64,000 nucleotides of DNA from Steroidobacteraceae bacterium (GTDB lineage Bacteria; Pseudomonadota; Gammaproteobacteria; Steroidobacterales; Steroidobacteraceae). The notes beneath the pieces are model-generated. The model was not told the origin of the DNA. It did not search any database and worked only from the letters and a program-made list of their open reading frames with translations. Location of the stretch: positions 62,001-126,000 of the forward strand of contig JAPZRU010000008.1 in assembly GCA_027531255.1 (NCBI GenBank). The letters are read 5' to 3'. The position numbers and the translations under genes are program-made. This document shows, piece after piece, positions 30,234 to 40,294 of the stretch (its first letter is position 1; the number at the start of each line of letters is the position of its first letter).

Positions 30234-30551
30234 TCAGCGCGTGACCGCGTGGACGACGAAGTCCTGCTCGAAGAAGACCACGAAGCCCGGGTAATCCCAG
30301 CGCGTGATCGGCGGCGAGCCGACGGCCGAATGTCGCGTGGCGGGTGCGCCGTAGCGCGCTTCGACCTGCGACATGCGCATCCCGCGGGTCGGACGTTCGG
30401 CCGCGGCGGGGGTGGTGGATTCGGCGGCGGGCACGGCGAGGGTGTCGCCGGCCGGCTCCTGCGCCAGGGCGGGCAGCGCCGGCGCGGACAGCGCGACGAG
30501 CAGTGCGGCGGCCGCGCCGCCGCTCGCGGCAGGACGAGTGTCGCGTGGCAC
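30234..30551 (-). CDS. Small exported protein of unknown function with a BamE/SmpA-like C-terminal segment
   Basis: The product has about 105 residues: a hydrophobic signal-like N-terminus (AAAALLVALSAPALPALAQ), a low-complexity linker, and a C-terminal half (GMRMSQVEARYGAPATRH, then PITRWDYPGFVVFFEQ) resembling the first repeats of BamE/SmpA/OmlA-like domains. I chose GTG at 30549-30551 because a GGAG sequence lies 9 bases before it; the ATG at 30558-30560 directly abuts that GGAG, which is poor spacing. No lipobox is visible. It is divergent from lolC. Function cannot be named. Confidence 0.7.
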   Translation of the reverse strand: MPRDTRPAASGGAAAALLVALSAPALPALAQEPAGDTLAVPAAESTTPAAAERPTRGMRMSQVEARYGAPATRHSAVGSPPITRWDYPGFVVFFEQDFVVHAVTR

Positions 30552-30583
30552 CGGGGGCATCTCCGTCGAAATGGTCCGCCACG

Positions 30584-30589
30584 ACTATA
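30584..30589 (-). promoter_or_regulatory. -10 box for the small exported protein
   Basis: Read on the minus strand, TATAGT (five of six matches to TATAAT) lies 33 to 38 bases before the GTG start, in the 128-bp divergent gap shared with lolC. A -35 match is weak. Confidence 0.4.
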
Positions 30590-30688
30590 GCACCGGGCGC
30601 CGCGACCCCGGCCCGGCTGTTCCGGGCGGCCGCGCGCGCCATGACGCGGTTCGCAGTTCCGCGGGGGCGCATGGTCTAATCCGCTCCC

Positions 30689-31933
30689 ATGATCCGTCCG
30701 CTCGAGCTCTACGTGGGCCTGCGCTACGTGCGGTCCCGCGAAGCCGGCTTCTTCGTCTCGTTCATCACGTGGGTGTCGCTGGCCGGCGTCGCGCTGGGCG
30801 TGGCGGCGCTGATCACGATCCTGTCCGTGATGAACGGCTTCGAGGGGGAACTGCGCGGGCGTCTGCTCAGCCTGTCGTCGCACGCCACCCTGACGGCCCC
30901 GGATCCCGCCGCGCCTCTGCCGGACTGGCGCGCCGCGACAGCGCGGATCGAGGCGACGCCCGGCGTGGTCGGCGTGGCGCCGTACGTCGAACAGCAGGCG
31001 CTCCTGACCTTCGGCGGCGAGATGAGCGGCGCGGTGCTGCGCGGGGTCGATCCGGCGCTCGAGCCCCGCGTCTCCGAGGTCGATCGCACGATGGTGGACG
31101 GCGACTTCGCGAGCCTGGAACCCGGCCGGGACCGCATCGTGCTGGGTCGCGTGCTCGCGTTCCAGCTGGGCGCGGGCCTGGGCGACACGATCACCGTGAT
31201 GGTCCCGCAGGGCGAGGGTGCCGACGGCGAGCTCGTACCACGCATCCGCTCGTACACGGTGTCCGGCATCTTCGAGGTGGGTCTGCAGGACCACGACAGC
31301 GTGCTCGCGCTCGTGCACCTGGCCGACGCCGAGGCGCTGGTCGGGCGCGACGGTCCGCAGGGGCTGCGGCTCGAGTTCGACGACGTGTTCCGCGCGCCGG
31401 CGGCCGCCGCGGCGCTGGCCGACTCGCTCGGGCTGCGCGCGCGCGACTGGACTCAGGAGAACGCCACGTACTTCCGCGCGATCAGGATCGAGAAGACGAT
31501 GATGACGCTGATCCTGCTGCTGGTCGTCGCGGTGGCGGCGTTCAACATCGTCGCGACGCTCGTGATGGTGGTGCGCGCCAAGCGCACGGACATCGCGATC
31601 CTGCGCACGCTCGGCCTCGAGCCGCGCGGCGTCGTCGGCGTGTTCCTGTCGCAGGGAATCGTGATCGGCTGGGCCGGCACCGCGTTCGGCGTCGTCGCGG
31701 GCCTGCTGCTGGCGGCGAACGTCGAGAGCGTCGTGCCCTGGCTCGAGCGGACGTTCGGCTTCCAGATTCTCGACGCCGACGTCTACTACATCACGCGGAT
31801 TCCCTCGACGATCGAGGCGGGGGACGTCGTGCTGGTGGCCGGGACGGCGTTCCTGCTGACGCTGCTGTCGACCATCTACCCGGCGCTGCGTGCGGCGCGT
31901 ACGCAGCCGGCCGAAGCGCTGCGGTACGAGTGA
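30689..31933 (+). CDS. lolC: Lipoprotein-releasing ABC transporter permease (LolC/E family), first copy
   Basis: This permease subunit releases outer-membrane lipoproteins from the inner membrane to LolA. The 414-residue product begins ELYVGLRYVRSREAGFFVSFITWVSL, has an N-terminal transmembrane helix, a large periplasmic MacB-like domain, and three C-terminal helices including [17 protein letters not shown] and IAILRTLGL. It resembles its 419-residue neighbour along its whole length, so the pair is a tandem duplication. Which copy is LolC and which LolE cannot be settled by eye; the LolA-binding hook would decide. Confidence 0.92.
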   Translation: MIRPLELYVGLRYVRSREAGFFVSFITWVSLAGVALGVAALITILSVMNGFEGELRGRLLSLSSHATLTAPDPAAPLPDWRAATARIEATPGVVGVAPYVEQQALLTFGGEMSGAVLRGVDPALEPRVSEVDRTMVDGDFASLEPGRDRIVLGRVLAFQLGAGLGDTITVMVPQGEGADGELVPRIRSYTVSGIFEVGLQDHDSVLALVHLADAEALVGRDGPQGLRLEFDDVFRAPAAAAALADSLGLRARDWTQENATYFRAIRIEKTMMTLILLLVVAVAAFNIVATLVMVVRAKRTDIAILRTLGLEPRGVVGVFLSQGIVIGWAGTAFGVVAGLLLAANVESVVPWLERTFGFQILDADVYYITRIPSTIEAGDVVLVAGTAFLLTLLSTIYPALRAARTQPAEALRYE

Positions 31934-31940
31934 GCCCGTC

Positions 31941-33200
31941 GTGAGCCTCGCCGCCCGCATCCCGCTCGAAGCGCGTCTCGCGTGGCGCTACCTGCGCGCG
32001 CGAACCGGCGAGCGCTTCCTGTCGTTCATCGCGGGCGTCGGCGTGCTGGGCATCGCGGTCGGCGTCGCCGTGCTGATCGTCGTGCTGTCGGTGATGAACG
32101 GCTTCGAGCGCGAACTCCGCAGTCGCATCCTCGGGATGACCGCGCACGCGACGCTGACCGGCGTGGACGAGCCGCTCGCCGCCTGGCGCACCGTGCGCGC
32201 GCGCGTCGAGCGGGAGCCGGGCGTGATCGCGGCAGCGCCCTTCGTCGAGGAGCGGGCGATGCTGGTGGCCGGGCCGCGGGTCAGCGGCGCGCTCGTGCGC
32301 GGGGTGCTGCCCGAGGAGGAGCCCCGCGTCTCGAACGTGGACGAGCACGTGCCGCCCGGCACGCTGGCGAAACTCGCGGCGGGGCGCTTCGGCATCGTGC
32401 TCGGTCGCGCGCTGGCCGAGGAGCTCGGGCTCGGCGTCGGCGACCGCGTCGTGCTCGCGGCGCCGCAGGGCACGGCGACGCCGGCGGGCGTCGTGCCGCG
32501 GCTGCGCCGGTTCACCGTGGTCGGCCTGCTCGACTCCGGCATGTACGAGTACGACCGCAACTACGCGCTCGTGCACATGGGCGACGCCGCACGGCTGTTC
32601 CGGTTGGGCGACGCGGTCAGCGGGCTGCGGCTCGAGGTCGAGGATCCCTGGCGCGCCGGCCGGACCGTGCGCGACGTGGCCGTCGCACTCGGCGGCGGCT
32701 TCTACATCAGCGACTGGACACGGAACCACGCGAATTTCTTCCGCTCGATCCAGACCACCAAGGGCATCCTGTTCGTGCTGCTGCTGCTCGTGGTCGCGGT
32801 CGCGGCGTTCAACATCGTCTCGACGCTCGTGATGCTGGTGCGCGAGAAGCAGGGCGACATCGCGATCCTGCGCACGCTCGGCTTCCCGCCGCGCGGCGTG
32901 CTGGTCGCGTTCGTGCTGCAGGGCACGGCGATCGGCGTGCTCGGCACGCTCGCGGGCCTCGCGGCGGGACTCCTGATCGCCGAGCACCTGACGGCCCTCG
33001 TGCGGGGGCTCGAGGCGGTGCTCGGCACGACGCTGATCGACGCCCGCGTGTACTACATCGACGAGCTCCCCACGGCCGTCGATCCCTACGACTTGGCGCG
33101 GATCTGCGGGATGGCGTTCGTGCTGGCGTGCCTGTCGACGCTGTATCCCGCGTGGCGGGCGGCGCGCACGCAGCCGGCGAACGCGTTGCGGCACGAATGA
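31941..33200 (+). CDS. lolE: Lipoprotein-releasing ABC transporter permease (LolC/E family), second copy
   Basis: This 419-residue permease starts at GTG 31941, 7 bp after the first copy. It has the paired signatures [44 protein letters not shown] (N-terminal helix) and [31 protein letters not shown] (C-terminal). Both copies precede the ATPase gene, unlike E. coli, where lolD lies between lolC and lolE. The LolE label is positional; a LolF-like common ancestor is also possible. Confidence 0.9.
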   Translation: MSLAARIPLEARLAWRYLRARTGERFLSFIAGVGVLGIAVGVAVLIVVLSVMNGFERELRSRILGMTAHATLTGVDEPLAAWRTVRARVEREPGVIAAAPFVEERAMLVAGPRVSGALVRGVLPEEEPRVSNVDEHVPPGTLAKLAAGRFGIVLGRALAEELGLGVGDRVVLAAPQGTATPAGVVPRLRRFTVVGLLDSGMYEYDRNYALVHMGDAARLFRLGDAVSGLRLEVEDPWRAGRTVRDVAVALGGGFYISDWTRNHANFFRSIQTTKGILFVLLLLVVAVAAFNIVSTLVMLVREKQGDIAILRTLGFPPRGVLVAFVLQGTAIGVLGTLAGLAAGLLIAEHLTALVRGLEAVLGTTLIDARVYYIDELPTAVDPYDLARICGMAFVLACLSTLYPAWRAARTQPANALRHE

Positions 33201-33240
33201 CGACGGTGGCGCGCTCGCGCCGAGGCAAGCGAGGGACCCT

Positions 33241-33978
33241 GTGGAAGCGGCAGCGCACGACGTGAGCGACTCGGGACCGGCGACGGAGGCGACGACGACG
33301 CCCGTGCTCGAGGCCCGTGGGCTCGTCAAGGAGTTCCAGCAGGGGCCGACGACCCTGCGCGTGCTCGCCGGCGTCGATTTCCGCGTCGGCCGCGGCGAGC
33401 GGATCGCCGTCGTGGGCGCCTCGGGCTCCGGCAAGACCACGCTGCTGCAACTGCTCGGCGGTCTCGACGTGCCGACCGGCGGCGAGGTCGCGATCCTCGG
33501 CGAGTCCATGTCGAAGCTCGGCGACGCCGAGCGCGGCTACCTGCGCAACCGCGCGGTGGGCTTCGTGTACCAGTTCCATCACCTGCTGCCGGAGTTCACG
33601 GCGCTCGAGAACGTCGCGATGCCGCTCCTGGTGCGGCGCGCTGCTTCGCACGAGGCGCTCGCCGCGGCACGCGCCTTGCTCGAGCGGGTCGGGCTGGGCG
33701 CGCGGCTGTCGCACCGGCCCTCGCAGCTGTCGGGCGGCGAGCGGCAGCGCGCCGCGGTCGCGCGCGCGCTCGTGACGCGCCCGGCGCTCGTGCTCGCCGA
33801 CGAGCCCACCGGCAACCTCGACGGTCGCAACGCCGAACAGGTCTTCGACCTGATGCTGGAGCTGAATCGCGAGTTCGGCACGAGTCTCGTGATCGTCACG
33901 CACGACGAACGACTGGCGAGCCGGCTCGACCGGATCGTCGTGCTGACCGACGGAAAACTGGTGGAACGCACGCGGTAG
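33241..33978 (+). CDS. lolD: Lipoprotein-releasing ABC transporter ATPase LolD
   Basis: LolD powers lipoprotein release by the LolC/E permeases. Walker [10 protein letters not shown] lies near residue 60, the MacB/LolD-type signature [15 protein letters not shown] near 160, Walker [12 protein letters not shown], and the H-loop VTHDE. The LolD-specific region [22 protein letters not shown] is present. Length is 245; a short charged N-terminal extension is added by the GTG start at 33241. Confidence 0.95.
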   Translation: MEAAAHDVSDSGPATEATTTPVLEARGLVKEFQQGPTTLRVLAGVDFRVGRGERIAVVGASGSGKTTLLQLLGGLDVPTGGEVAILGESMSKLGDAERGYLRNRAVGFVYQFHHLLPEFTALENVAMPLLVRRAASHEALAAARALLERVGLGARLSHRPSQLSGGERQRAAVARALVTRPALVLADEPTGNLDGRNAEQVFDLMLELNREFGTSLVIVTHDERLASRLDRIVVLTDGKLVERTR

Positions 33979-34017
33979 TCCGCGCCCGCCGCGCGTGGCG
34001 CGGCCCCAGGATGGGCC

Positions 34018-36288
34018 ATGGCTGCCGCCGCGCGCTTTCGTATCCCGGCCGCCGCCGGGGCGCTGCTCGCGGGCGTGCTCGCCGTGCAGTTCGCGCCGGC
34101 GCTGCCGGCGGTCGGTACCCTCTGGGCGGCGCTCGTGGTGGGGGCCGCGTTCGCGGCGGCGCGGCGCGCCGCGTGGCCGCTCGCCTTCGCCGTGGGTCTC
34201 GCGGTAGCCACGGTCCAGGGCCGGCACGTCCTGGCGGACCGTCTCGATCCTGTCTTCGGCGCCGAGGTGCTGCAGGTCACGGGCACGGTGGCGTCCGTGC
34301 CGCTGCGAAGCGCGGGCCGCGTGCAGTTCGAGTTCGCACCCGAGGATCCCGCGCTGCCGTCGCGCCTGCGGCTGTCGTGGTACGACGAGCGTGCCACGCT
34401 GGTCCCTGGCGAGCGCTGGTACCTGAGCGTGAAGCTGCGGCCGCCCCGCGGGCTGGCGAATCCGGGCGGCCACGCGGCCGAGCAGCGCCTCGCGATCGAC
34501 GGCATCGGCGCGACCGGCTACGTGCACGACGAGACGGAGCCGCGGCGTCTCGCGGTCACGCGCGCCTTCCCGATCGAGCGGGCGCGCGCCGCGATCGCCC
34601 GGCGCATCGAAGCGGCGACCGGATCGTCGCCGTCCACCGGGCTCGTGCAGGCGCTCGCCGTCGGCGTGCAGGACGCGGTACCGGACGACCAGTGGGCGCT
34701 GTTCCGGCTCACCGGCATCACGCACCTCGTGGCGATCTCGGGGCTGCACGTCACGCTGTTCGCCGCGGTGGTCGCGCTCGGCGTGAGGTTCGCGTTCCGC
34801 GCGCGCGCGTTGGCGGGGCGCCAGCGCTGGCGCGTGCCCGCCGAGTGCGCGCTGGGGTTGAGCGCTGCGACCGCGTATGCACTGCTCGCGGGCTGGTCGG
34901 TCCCGACGCAGCGCACCGTGCTGATGCTGGCGGTCTACGCGGCCGCGCGACTCGCGCGGCGGCCGGTCGCCGCGCCGGACCTGCTCGGGCTCGCGCTGAT
35001 GGCGGTGCTCCTGCGCGACCCTCTGGCCGCGCTGACGGCCGGCTTCTGGCTGTCGTTCGGCGCGGTCGGCGCGATCCTCGCCGTCGGCGCGGGCCGGTTG
35101 CGCGCCCCGGGCGCGGTCGCCACCTTCGGCCTCACGCAGGCCGCAGTCACGATCGCGCTGGCGCCGGCTTCGGCGGTGATGGCCGGCGGCCTGACCTGGG
35201 TGGGCGCGGTCGTGAACGCGATCGCGATCCCGGCCTACAGCTTCGTCGCGGTACCCCTCGTGCTGCTCGGCATCGCACTGGCGCCGGCCTGGCCCGACGC
35301 CGCGGTCGCCAGCTGGCGCCTCGCGGCGGCCGGCCTCGATCTGCAGTGGGCGCCCCTCGAGTGGTGCGCCGCGCTGCCGGGCGTGGGCTGGTCGCCCGTG
35401 CCGCCGAGCTTCGCGCTCCTCGGGGCGGCACTCGTCGGTGTCGGCGTCGCGTTGGCGCCGTGGCCGGCGTCGGCCCGGACGCTGGGCACGCTCGTGGTCG
35501 TGGCGCTGCTCGGTGCCCGCGCGGACCGTCCGCCGCACGGCGCGTTCCGGGTGACGGTGCTCGACGTGGGGCAGGGGCTCGCGACCGTGATCGAGACGCG
35601 CGCCCGCGTAGTGGTCTACGACACCGGGCCGTCGTACCGCGGCGGCGGGTCCGCAGGCGGCGGCGTCGTCGTGCCGTACCTGCGCCGGCGCGGCTGGCAG
35701 CGCATCGACCGGCTGGTCGTCAGCCACGGCGACGACGACCATGCGGGCGGGCGCGAGGACCTGCTGGCGGCGTTGCCGGTCAGCCGCGAGACGAGCGGCG
35801 CGGGCGTGTCCGAGGCGCGCTGCCAGGCCGGCGAGACCTGGCAGTGGGACGGCGTCCGGTTCGCGTTCGTGCATCCCGATGCGTCGCCATACGACGACAA
35901 CGCGGGCTCGTGCGTGCTGCGCGTCGAGGCCGGGTCGTGGGCCGCGCTGTTCACCGGCGACATCCCCGCCGCGGTCGAGGCGAGCCTGCCGCCCGCGGCA
36001 CTGCGCGCCGACCTCGTGCTCGTGCCGCATCACGGCAGTCGCACCTCGTCGAGCCCGGCACTCGTTGCGGTCGCCGGGGCGCGGTGGGCTGCGGTGTCGG
36101 CGGGGTACGGCAATCGCTGGGGCTTCCCGAAGCCCGACGTCGTGGCGCGCTGGCGCGCCGCGGGCGCGCGCGTGCCGAACACCGCCGCGGCGGGTGCCCT
36201 GGGCTTCGAACTGGGCCCGTACGGCGCGACCGGCGGTCGCGGGGAGCGTGTGCGAGCGCCGCGCTGGTGGCGTGCGGGATCGGACTAG
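34018..36288 (+). CDS. comEC: ComEC/Rec2 family DNA-internalisation channel
   Basis: ComEC carries single-stranded DNA across the inner membrane during natural transformation. The 756-residue product has an N-terminal OB-fold region, the competence domain with LTGITHLVAISGLHVTLFA, multiple transmembrane helices, and a C-terminal metallo-beta-lactamase-like domain. The latter shows VTVLDVGQGLATVIE, VVSHGDDDHAGGR, FTGDIP and VPHHGSRTSSS. All metal-binding motifs appear intact, so it looks functional. Other competence genes are not in the window, so transformability is unproven. Confidence 0.93.
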   Translation: MAAAARFRIPAAAGALLAGVLAVQFAPALPAVGTLWAALVVGAAFAAARRAAWPLAFAVGLAVATVQGRHVLADRLDPVFGAEVLQVTGTVASVPLRSAGRVQFEFAPEDPALPSRLRLSWYDERATLVPGERWYLSVKLRPPRGLANPGGHAAEQRLAIDGIGATGYVHDETEPRRLAVTRAFPIERARAAIARRIEAATGSSPSTGLVQALAVGVQDAVPDDQWALFRLTGITHLVAISGLHVTLFAAVVALGVRFAFRARALAGRQRWRVPAECALGLSAATAYALLAGWSVPTQRTVLMLAVYAAARLARRPVAAPDLLGLALMAVLLRDPLAALTAGFWLSFGAVGAILAVGAGRLRAPGAVATFGLTQAAVTIALAPASAVMAGGLTWVGAVVNAIAIPAYSFVAVPLVLLGIALAPAWPDAAVASWRLAAAGLDLQWAPLEWCAALPGVGWSPVPPSFALLGAALVGVGVALAPWPASARTLGTLVVVALLGARADRPPHGAFRVTVLDVGQGLATVIETRARVVVYDTGPSYRGGGSAGGGVVVPYLRRRGWQRIDRLVVSHGDDDHAGGREDLLAALPVSRETSGAGVSEARCQAGETWQWDGVRFAFVHPDASPYDDNAGSCVLRVEAGSWAALFTGDIPAAVEASLPPAALRADLVLVPHHGSRTSSSPALVAVAGARWAAVSAGYGNRWGFPKPDVVARWRAAGARVPNTAAAGALGFELGPYGATGGRGERVRAPRWWRAGSD

Positions 36289-36411
36289 TCCGTAGCCCGC
36301 GTCGGCGCGCGGATGGATGCGCCGCGAGGTGCGCGCGGTTTCGTGGGTCGAGGCCCGTCCGGTATGATCATGACGCTCCGGACCAGAGGGCGCGCAGCGC
36401 AAGTTTTCGCG

Positions 36412-37068
36412 ATGTGGGAGATCATCCAGGCCGGCGGCCCCGTGATGTGGCCGATCATCCTCTGCTCGGTGGTCGCGCTCGCGATCGTGCTCGAGCGGCT
36501 GTGGAGCCTGCAGGACCGTCGCGTGATCCCGCGCGAGCTCACCGACAAGGTGTGGAAGCTGATCGCGGCGGGGCAGCTGCAGGACAAGCACGTCGCGGCG
36601 CTGACCGCGAACTCGCCGCTCGGCCAGGTGCTCGCCGCCGGCCTCTCGAACCGGCATCGCTCGCGCGAGGTCATCAAGGAGGCGATCGAGGACACGGGGC
36701 GCCACGTCGCGCACGACCTCGAGCGCTTCCTGAACCCGCTCGCCACGATCGCCGCGATCTCGCCGCTGCTCGGCCTGCTCGGCACGGTCGCCGGCATCAT
36801 CGCCGCGTTCGACGCGATCGCGGTGCAGGGCACCGGTGATCCGCGCGTGCTGTCGGGCGGCATCGCGGAAGCGCTCATTACCACGGCGGCGGGCCTGATC
36901 GTCGCGATCCCCGCGCTGGTCGGCTACCGCTACCTCCGCGGCAAGGTCGACCGGCTCGTGATCGAGATGGAGAAGGAAGCGCTGAAGCTCGTGCAGTCGC
37001 TCGACGAGCGCCGCGAGGAACCGCCGTTCGCCGCGCTCGCGCCCGAACCGCGGCGCGCGTTGGCCTGA
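36412..37068 (+). CDS. exbB: ExbB/TolQ/MotA-family proton channel protein
   Basis: The 218-residue product has an N-terminal helix (MWPIILCSVVALAIVLERL) and two later helices with SPLLGLLGTVAGIIAAFDAI and GIAEALITTAAGLIVAIPALVGY, the MotA/TolQ/ExbB channel core. Together with exbD it probably harnesses the proton gradient to energise TonB-dependent transport; position before msbA-lpxK-kdsB is common in gammaproteobacteria. The start at 36412 fits the family; further ATGs upstream lie on or just after a TATGAT sequence that may be its -10. Confidence 0.92.
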   Translation: MWEIIQAGGPVMWPIILCSVVALAIVLERLWSLQDRRVIPRELTDKVWKLIAAGQLQDKHVAALTANSPLGQVLAAGLSNRHRSREVIKEAIEDTGRHVAHDLERFLNPLATIAAISPLLGLLGTVAGIIAAFDAIAVQGTGDPRVLSGGIAEALITTAAGLIVAIPALVGYRYLRGKVDRLVIEMEKEALKLVQSLDERREEPPFAALAPEPRRALA

Positions 37069-37075
37069 GGTCGGG

Positions 37076-37498
37076 ATGCGCTTCAACCGCCGGCGCACCG
37101 AGGATCCCGAGGTCAGCCTGACGGCGCTCATCGACGTGGTGCTGCTGCTGCTGATCTTCTTCATGGTGTCGACGACCTTCGTGCAGGACGGCCGCCTGAA
37201 GATCCAGCTGCCGGAGTCGAGCGCGGTCGCGGAAAAGCGGTCGGCCGATCCCGTGACGATCGTCGTCACCGCCGAGGGTACCTACCGGGTCAACGACCGC
37301 GCGCTCGTGAACGCCACGGCCGAGACGCTGCGCGCGGCGATCCGGGAAGTCGCACCGGAGGCGCGCGGTCAGCCTGTGACGATCCGCGCCGATGCGCGCG
37401 CTTCGCACCAGGCCGTGGTTACCGCGATGGACGTGGCGGGGCGCCTCGGCTTCTCGCAGGTCAACATCGCCACGGTCAACGAGCAGCCGGGCGGCTGA
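37076..37498 (+). CDS. exbD: ExbD/TolR-family protein
   Basis: This 140-residue partner of ExbB has a single N-terminal helix (LTALIDVVLLLLIFFMVSTTF) containing the conserved proton-accepting aspartate in LIDVVLLL. A periplasmic domain follows with VTIRADARASHQAVVTAMD. It starts 7 bp after exbB and ends 7 bp before msbA, so the genes are probably cotranscribed. Confidence 0.94.
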   Translation: MRFNRRRTEDPEVSLTALIDVVLLLLIFFMVSTTFVQDGRLKIQLPESSAVAEKRSADPVTIVVTAEGTYRVNDRALVNATAETLRAAIREVAPEARGQPVTIRADARASHQAVVTAMDVAGRLGFSQVNIATVNEQPGG

Positions 37499-37505
37499 AC
37501 TCAGC

Positions 37506-39281
37506 GTGGACGCCGTCACGCCCGCCGCGCCGCCCGCCGCAGTTCCCGCGGTCACCACCGACGGCCTGCAGGTCTACCGGCGGCTGCTCGGCTACGCGAA
37601 GCCGCACTGGGCGATGTTCTCGGTCGGCGTGTTCGGCATGGCGCTGTTCGCCGCCGCCGACATGTCGTTCGCGGTGCTGGTGAAATACTTCCTCGACGGC
37701 ACGTTCGTCGACAAGGACCCCGACACGCTCGTGATGGTGCCGCTCGGCATCGTGGCGATCTTCTTCTTCCGCGGCATCGGCGACTACCTCGGCACCTACG
37801 CCCCCGGGTGGGTCGGCCGGCAGGTGATCAAGAAGCTGCGCGCCGACCTCTTCAGGCACTTCCTGGACCTGCCCGCCGCGTACTACGACCGCAGCCAGTC
37901 CGGCCAGCTGCTCTCGCGCCTGACGTACAACACCGAACTGGTCGCCGAGGCCGCGACCACCGCGATCACCTCGCTGATCAAGGACACGCTGCAGATCCTC
38001 GGGCTGCTGGGCTGGCTGTTCTGGTTGAACTGGAAGCTGACGCTGTTCGCGCTGATCGCGGCCCCCGTGATCGGCTGGCTGATCCAGAAGATCAACCGCA
38101 GCTTCCGGCGCTACGCGGGCCGCATCCAGGACTCGATGGGCGACGTCACGCGCGTCGCCAAGGAATCGATCGACGGCCAGCGGCTGATCAAGGTTTGCAA
38201 CGCCCAGGACCACCAGGCGGCGCGTTTCGAGCAGGTGATCGAGCAGAACCGCCTGCAGAACGTGAAGCTGGTGCGCGCGAAGGCGACCGCCAATCCGGTC
38301 GTGCAGATGGTCTCGGCGCTCGGCCTCGCGGGCGTGATGTGGCTCGCGATCCGCGACGTGCTGGAAGCCGGCCTCACGGTCGGCGAATTCACCTCGTTCC
38401 TCACCGCGCTGCTCCTGATCACGCCGGCGGTGCGGCGGCTCGTCGGCGTGTTCGGGCCGCTGCAGCAGGGCATCGCGGCGGGCCAGAGCGTGTTCGAGAT
38501 CCTCGACCAGCCGACCGAGCACGGCGGCGGTGGCCGCGAGCTCGCGCGGGCCCGGGGCGCGATCGAGTTCTTGGACGTGCGCTTCTCGTACGCCGGCGGC
38601 GAGCCGGTGCTGCACGGGGTCTCGTTCCGGGTGAACCCCGGCCAGAAGGTCGCGATCGTCGGCCGCTCGGGCAGCGGCAAGTCGACCCTCGTCGGTCTCG
38701 TGGCCAGGTTCTACGACGTGTCGGGCGGTGCGGTGCGGCTCGACGGCCACGACGTGCGCGACTATCCCCTCCCGCGGCTCCGGCAGAACGTCAGCCTGGT
38801 GAGCCAGGACGTCGTGCTGATGAACGGCTCGATCCGCGACAACATCGCGTTCAGCACGCCGGACGTCACGCCGGCAGCGGTCGACCGGGCGGCCGAGGCG
38901 GCGCACGTGATGGAGTTCGCGCGCGACCTGCCGAACGGTCTCGACACCGAGGTCGGCGACCGCGGGGCGCTGCTGTCCGGCGGCCAGCGCCAGCGCATCG
39001 CGATCGCACGCGCCCTGCTGCGCGACGCGCCGATCCTGATCCTCGACGAGGCGACCAGCGCGCTCGACACGGAGTCGGAGCGGATCATCCAGCAGGCGCT
39101 CGAGCGGCTGATGCGCAACCGCACGACGCTCGTGATCGCCCACCGGCTGTCGACGATCGAGAATGCGGATCGCATCGTCGTGATGGACGAGGGACGTCTC
39201 GTCGAGAGCGGCACCCACGCCGAACTGCTGGCCCGCGGCGGCGCGTACGCCACGCTGCACCGGCTGCAGTTCAACGCGTGA
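37506..39281 (+). CDS. msbA: Lipid A export ATP-binding/permease MsbA
   Basis: MsbA flips lipid A-core across the inner membrane. The 591-residue product is a fused ABC exporter: six transmembrane helices in the first 330 residues, then a nucleotide-binding domain with Walker A GRSGSGKST, signature LSGGQRQRIAIARAL, Walker B ILILDEATSALD and switch HRLST. Its position before lpxK supports MsbA over other exporters. A GTG start at 37506 is used, and the stop overlaps the lpxK GTG (GTGA). Confidence 0.95.
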   Translation: MDAVTPAAPPAAVPAVTTDGLQVYRRLLGYAKPHWAMFSVGVFGMALFAAADMSFAVLVKYFLDGTFVDKDPDTLVMVPLGIVAIFFFRGIGDYLGTYAPGWVGRQVIKKLRADLFRHFLDLPAAYYDRSQSGQLLSRLTYNTELVAEAATTAITSLIKDTLQILGLLGWLFWLNWKLTLFALIAAPVIGWLIQKINRSFRRYAGRIQDSMGDVTRVAKESIDGQRLIKVCNAQDHQAARFEQVIEQNRLQNVKLVRAKATANPVVQMVSALGLAGVMWLAIRDVLEAGLTVGEFTSFLTALLLITPAVRRLVGVFGPLQQGIAAGQSVFEILDQPTEHGGGGRELARARGAIEFLDVRFSYAGGEPVLHGVSFRVNPGQKVAIVGRSGSGKSTLVGLVARFYDVSGGAVRLDGHDVRDYPLPRLRQNVSLVSQDVVLMNGSIRDNIAFSTPDVTPAAVDRAAEAAHVMEFARDLPNGLDTEVGDRGALLSGGQRQRIAIARALLRDAPILILDEATSALDTESERIIQQALERLMRNRTTLVIAHRLSTIENADRIVVMDEGRLVESGTHAELLARGGAYATLHRLQFNA

Positions 39282-40294
39282 ACCTGCAGCGCGGGCTCGA
39301 AGAACTCTGGTACGGGCGGGCGAGCGCGGCCGGTCGCGCCGTCGGCGCGGTGCTGCTGGCGCCGCCGTCCTGGCTGTTCGGCGCGGTGGCGGCGGCGCGT
39401 CGCACCGCGTACTCGCGCGGCTGGTTCGCCGCCCGGCGCGTCCCGCGCCCGGTGGTCGTGGTCGGCAACCTGACGGTCGGTGGCAGCGGCAAGACGCCGC
39501 TGACGGTGTGGCTCGTCGAGTGGCTGCAGGCCCGAGGGCTGCGGGCGGGCGTCGTCAGCCGGGGCTACGGCGGCGAGGCGGACGCACCACGGCGGGTCAC
39601 CGTGGACACCCCGGCGCACGAGGCGGGCGACGAACCGCTGCTGATCGCCCGGCGCACCGGCGCACCGGTCTACGTGGGCCGGGATCGCGTCGCGTGCGCC
39701 GAACTGCTGGCGCCGGAGGTCGACGTCGTCGTCGCCGACGACGGGCTGCAGCACTACCGGCTCGCGCGGGATCTCGAGATCGTCGTCGTGGACGGCCGGC
39801 GTCGGTTCGGTAACGGCCGGCTCCTGCCGGCCGGCCCGCTGCGGGAGCCGCCGGCGCGCCTGCGTTCCGCGGGGATCGTCGTCGCGAACGGCGGCACGCC
39901 GGCGCCGGGCGAACTGGCCATGACGCTGGTGCCGGGCGACGTGGTCGCGCTGGCGGACGGCACGCGCGGGTCGTTGACGGCGTTCGCGGCGGCATCCCCC
40001 GGGGTCCACGCGGTCGCGGGCATCGGCGACCCGCCACGGTTCTTCGCGACGCTGCGCGGTGCGGGGCTTGCGATCGAGGAGCACGCGTTCCCGGATCACG
40101 CGACGTTCACCGCCGGCGACCTGCAGTTCGGGGACGCACGCCCGGTGCTGATGACCGAGAAGGATGCCGTAAAATGCGGGGGCTTCGCGGACCCGCGCCT
40201 GCACTATCTCGAGGTGAGCGCGCGGTTCGCGCCCGAGGACGAGGCCCGGCTCGGCGCGGCAGTGCTCCGCGCGTTGCGCCGAGGTGGAGACTGA
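39278..40294 (+). CDS. lpxK: Tetraacyldisaccharide 4'-kinase
   Basis: LpxK phosphorylates the lipid A precursor at the 4' position. The 338-residue product has the Walker [17 protein letters not shown], then [27 protein letters not shown], the [19 protein letters not shown] motif and [11 protein letters not shown]. All are typical. It overlaps msbA upstream (GTGA) and the Trm112-like gene downstream (TGATG). Confidence 0.96.
   Translation: MNLQRGLEELWYGRASAAGRAVGAVLLAPPSWLFGAVAAARRTAYSRGWFAARRVPRPVVVVGNLTVGGSGKTPLTVWLVEWLQARGLRAGVVSRGYGGEADAPRRVTVDTPAHEAGDEPLLIARRTGAPVYVGRDRVACAELLAPEVDVVVADDGLQHYRLARDLEIVVVDGRRRFGNGRLLPAGPLREPPARLRSAGIVVANGGTPAPGELAMTLVPGDVVALADGTRGSLTAFAAASPGVHAVAGIGDPPRFFATLRGAGLAIEEHAFPDHATFTAGDLQFGDARPVLMTEKDAVKCGGFADPRLHYLEVSARFAPEDEARLGAAVLRALRRGGD

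Noticed and set aside
26730-30590. 1286-codon open frame on the plus strand opposite mfd
   Set aside because: mfd on the minus strand has all helicase motifs; the plus frame is a histidine/arginine-rich translation of the complementary strand, typical of GC-rich shadows.
32809-37269. 1486-codon minus-strand frame across lolE, lolD, comEC and exbB
   Set aside because: It spans several well-supported genes on the other strand; composition is arginine/alanine-rich without motifs.
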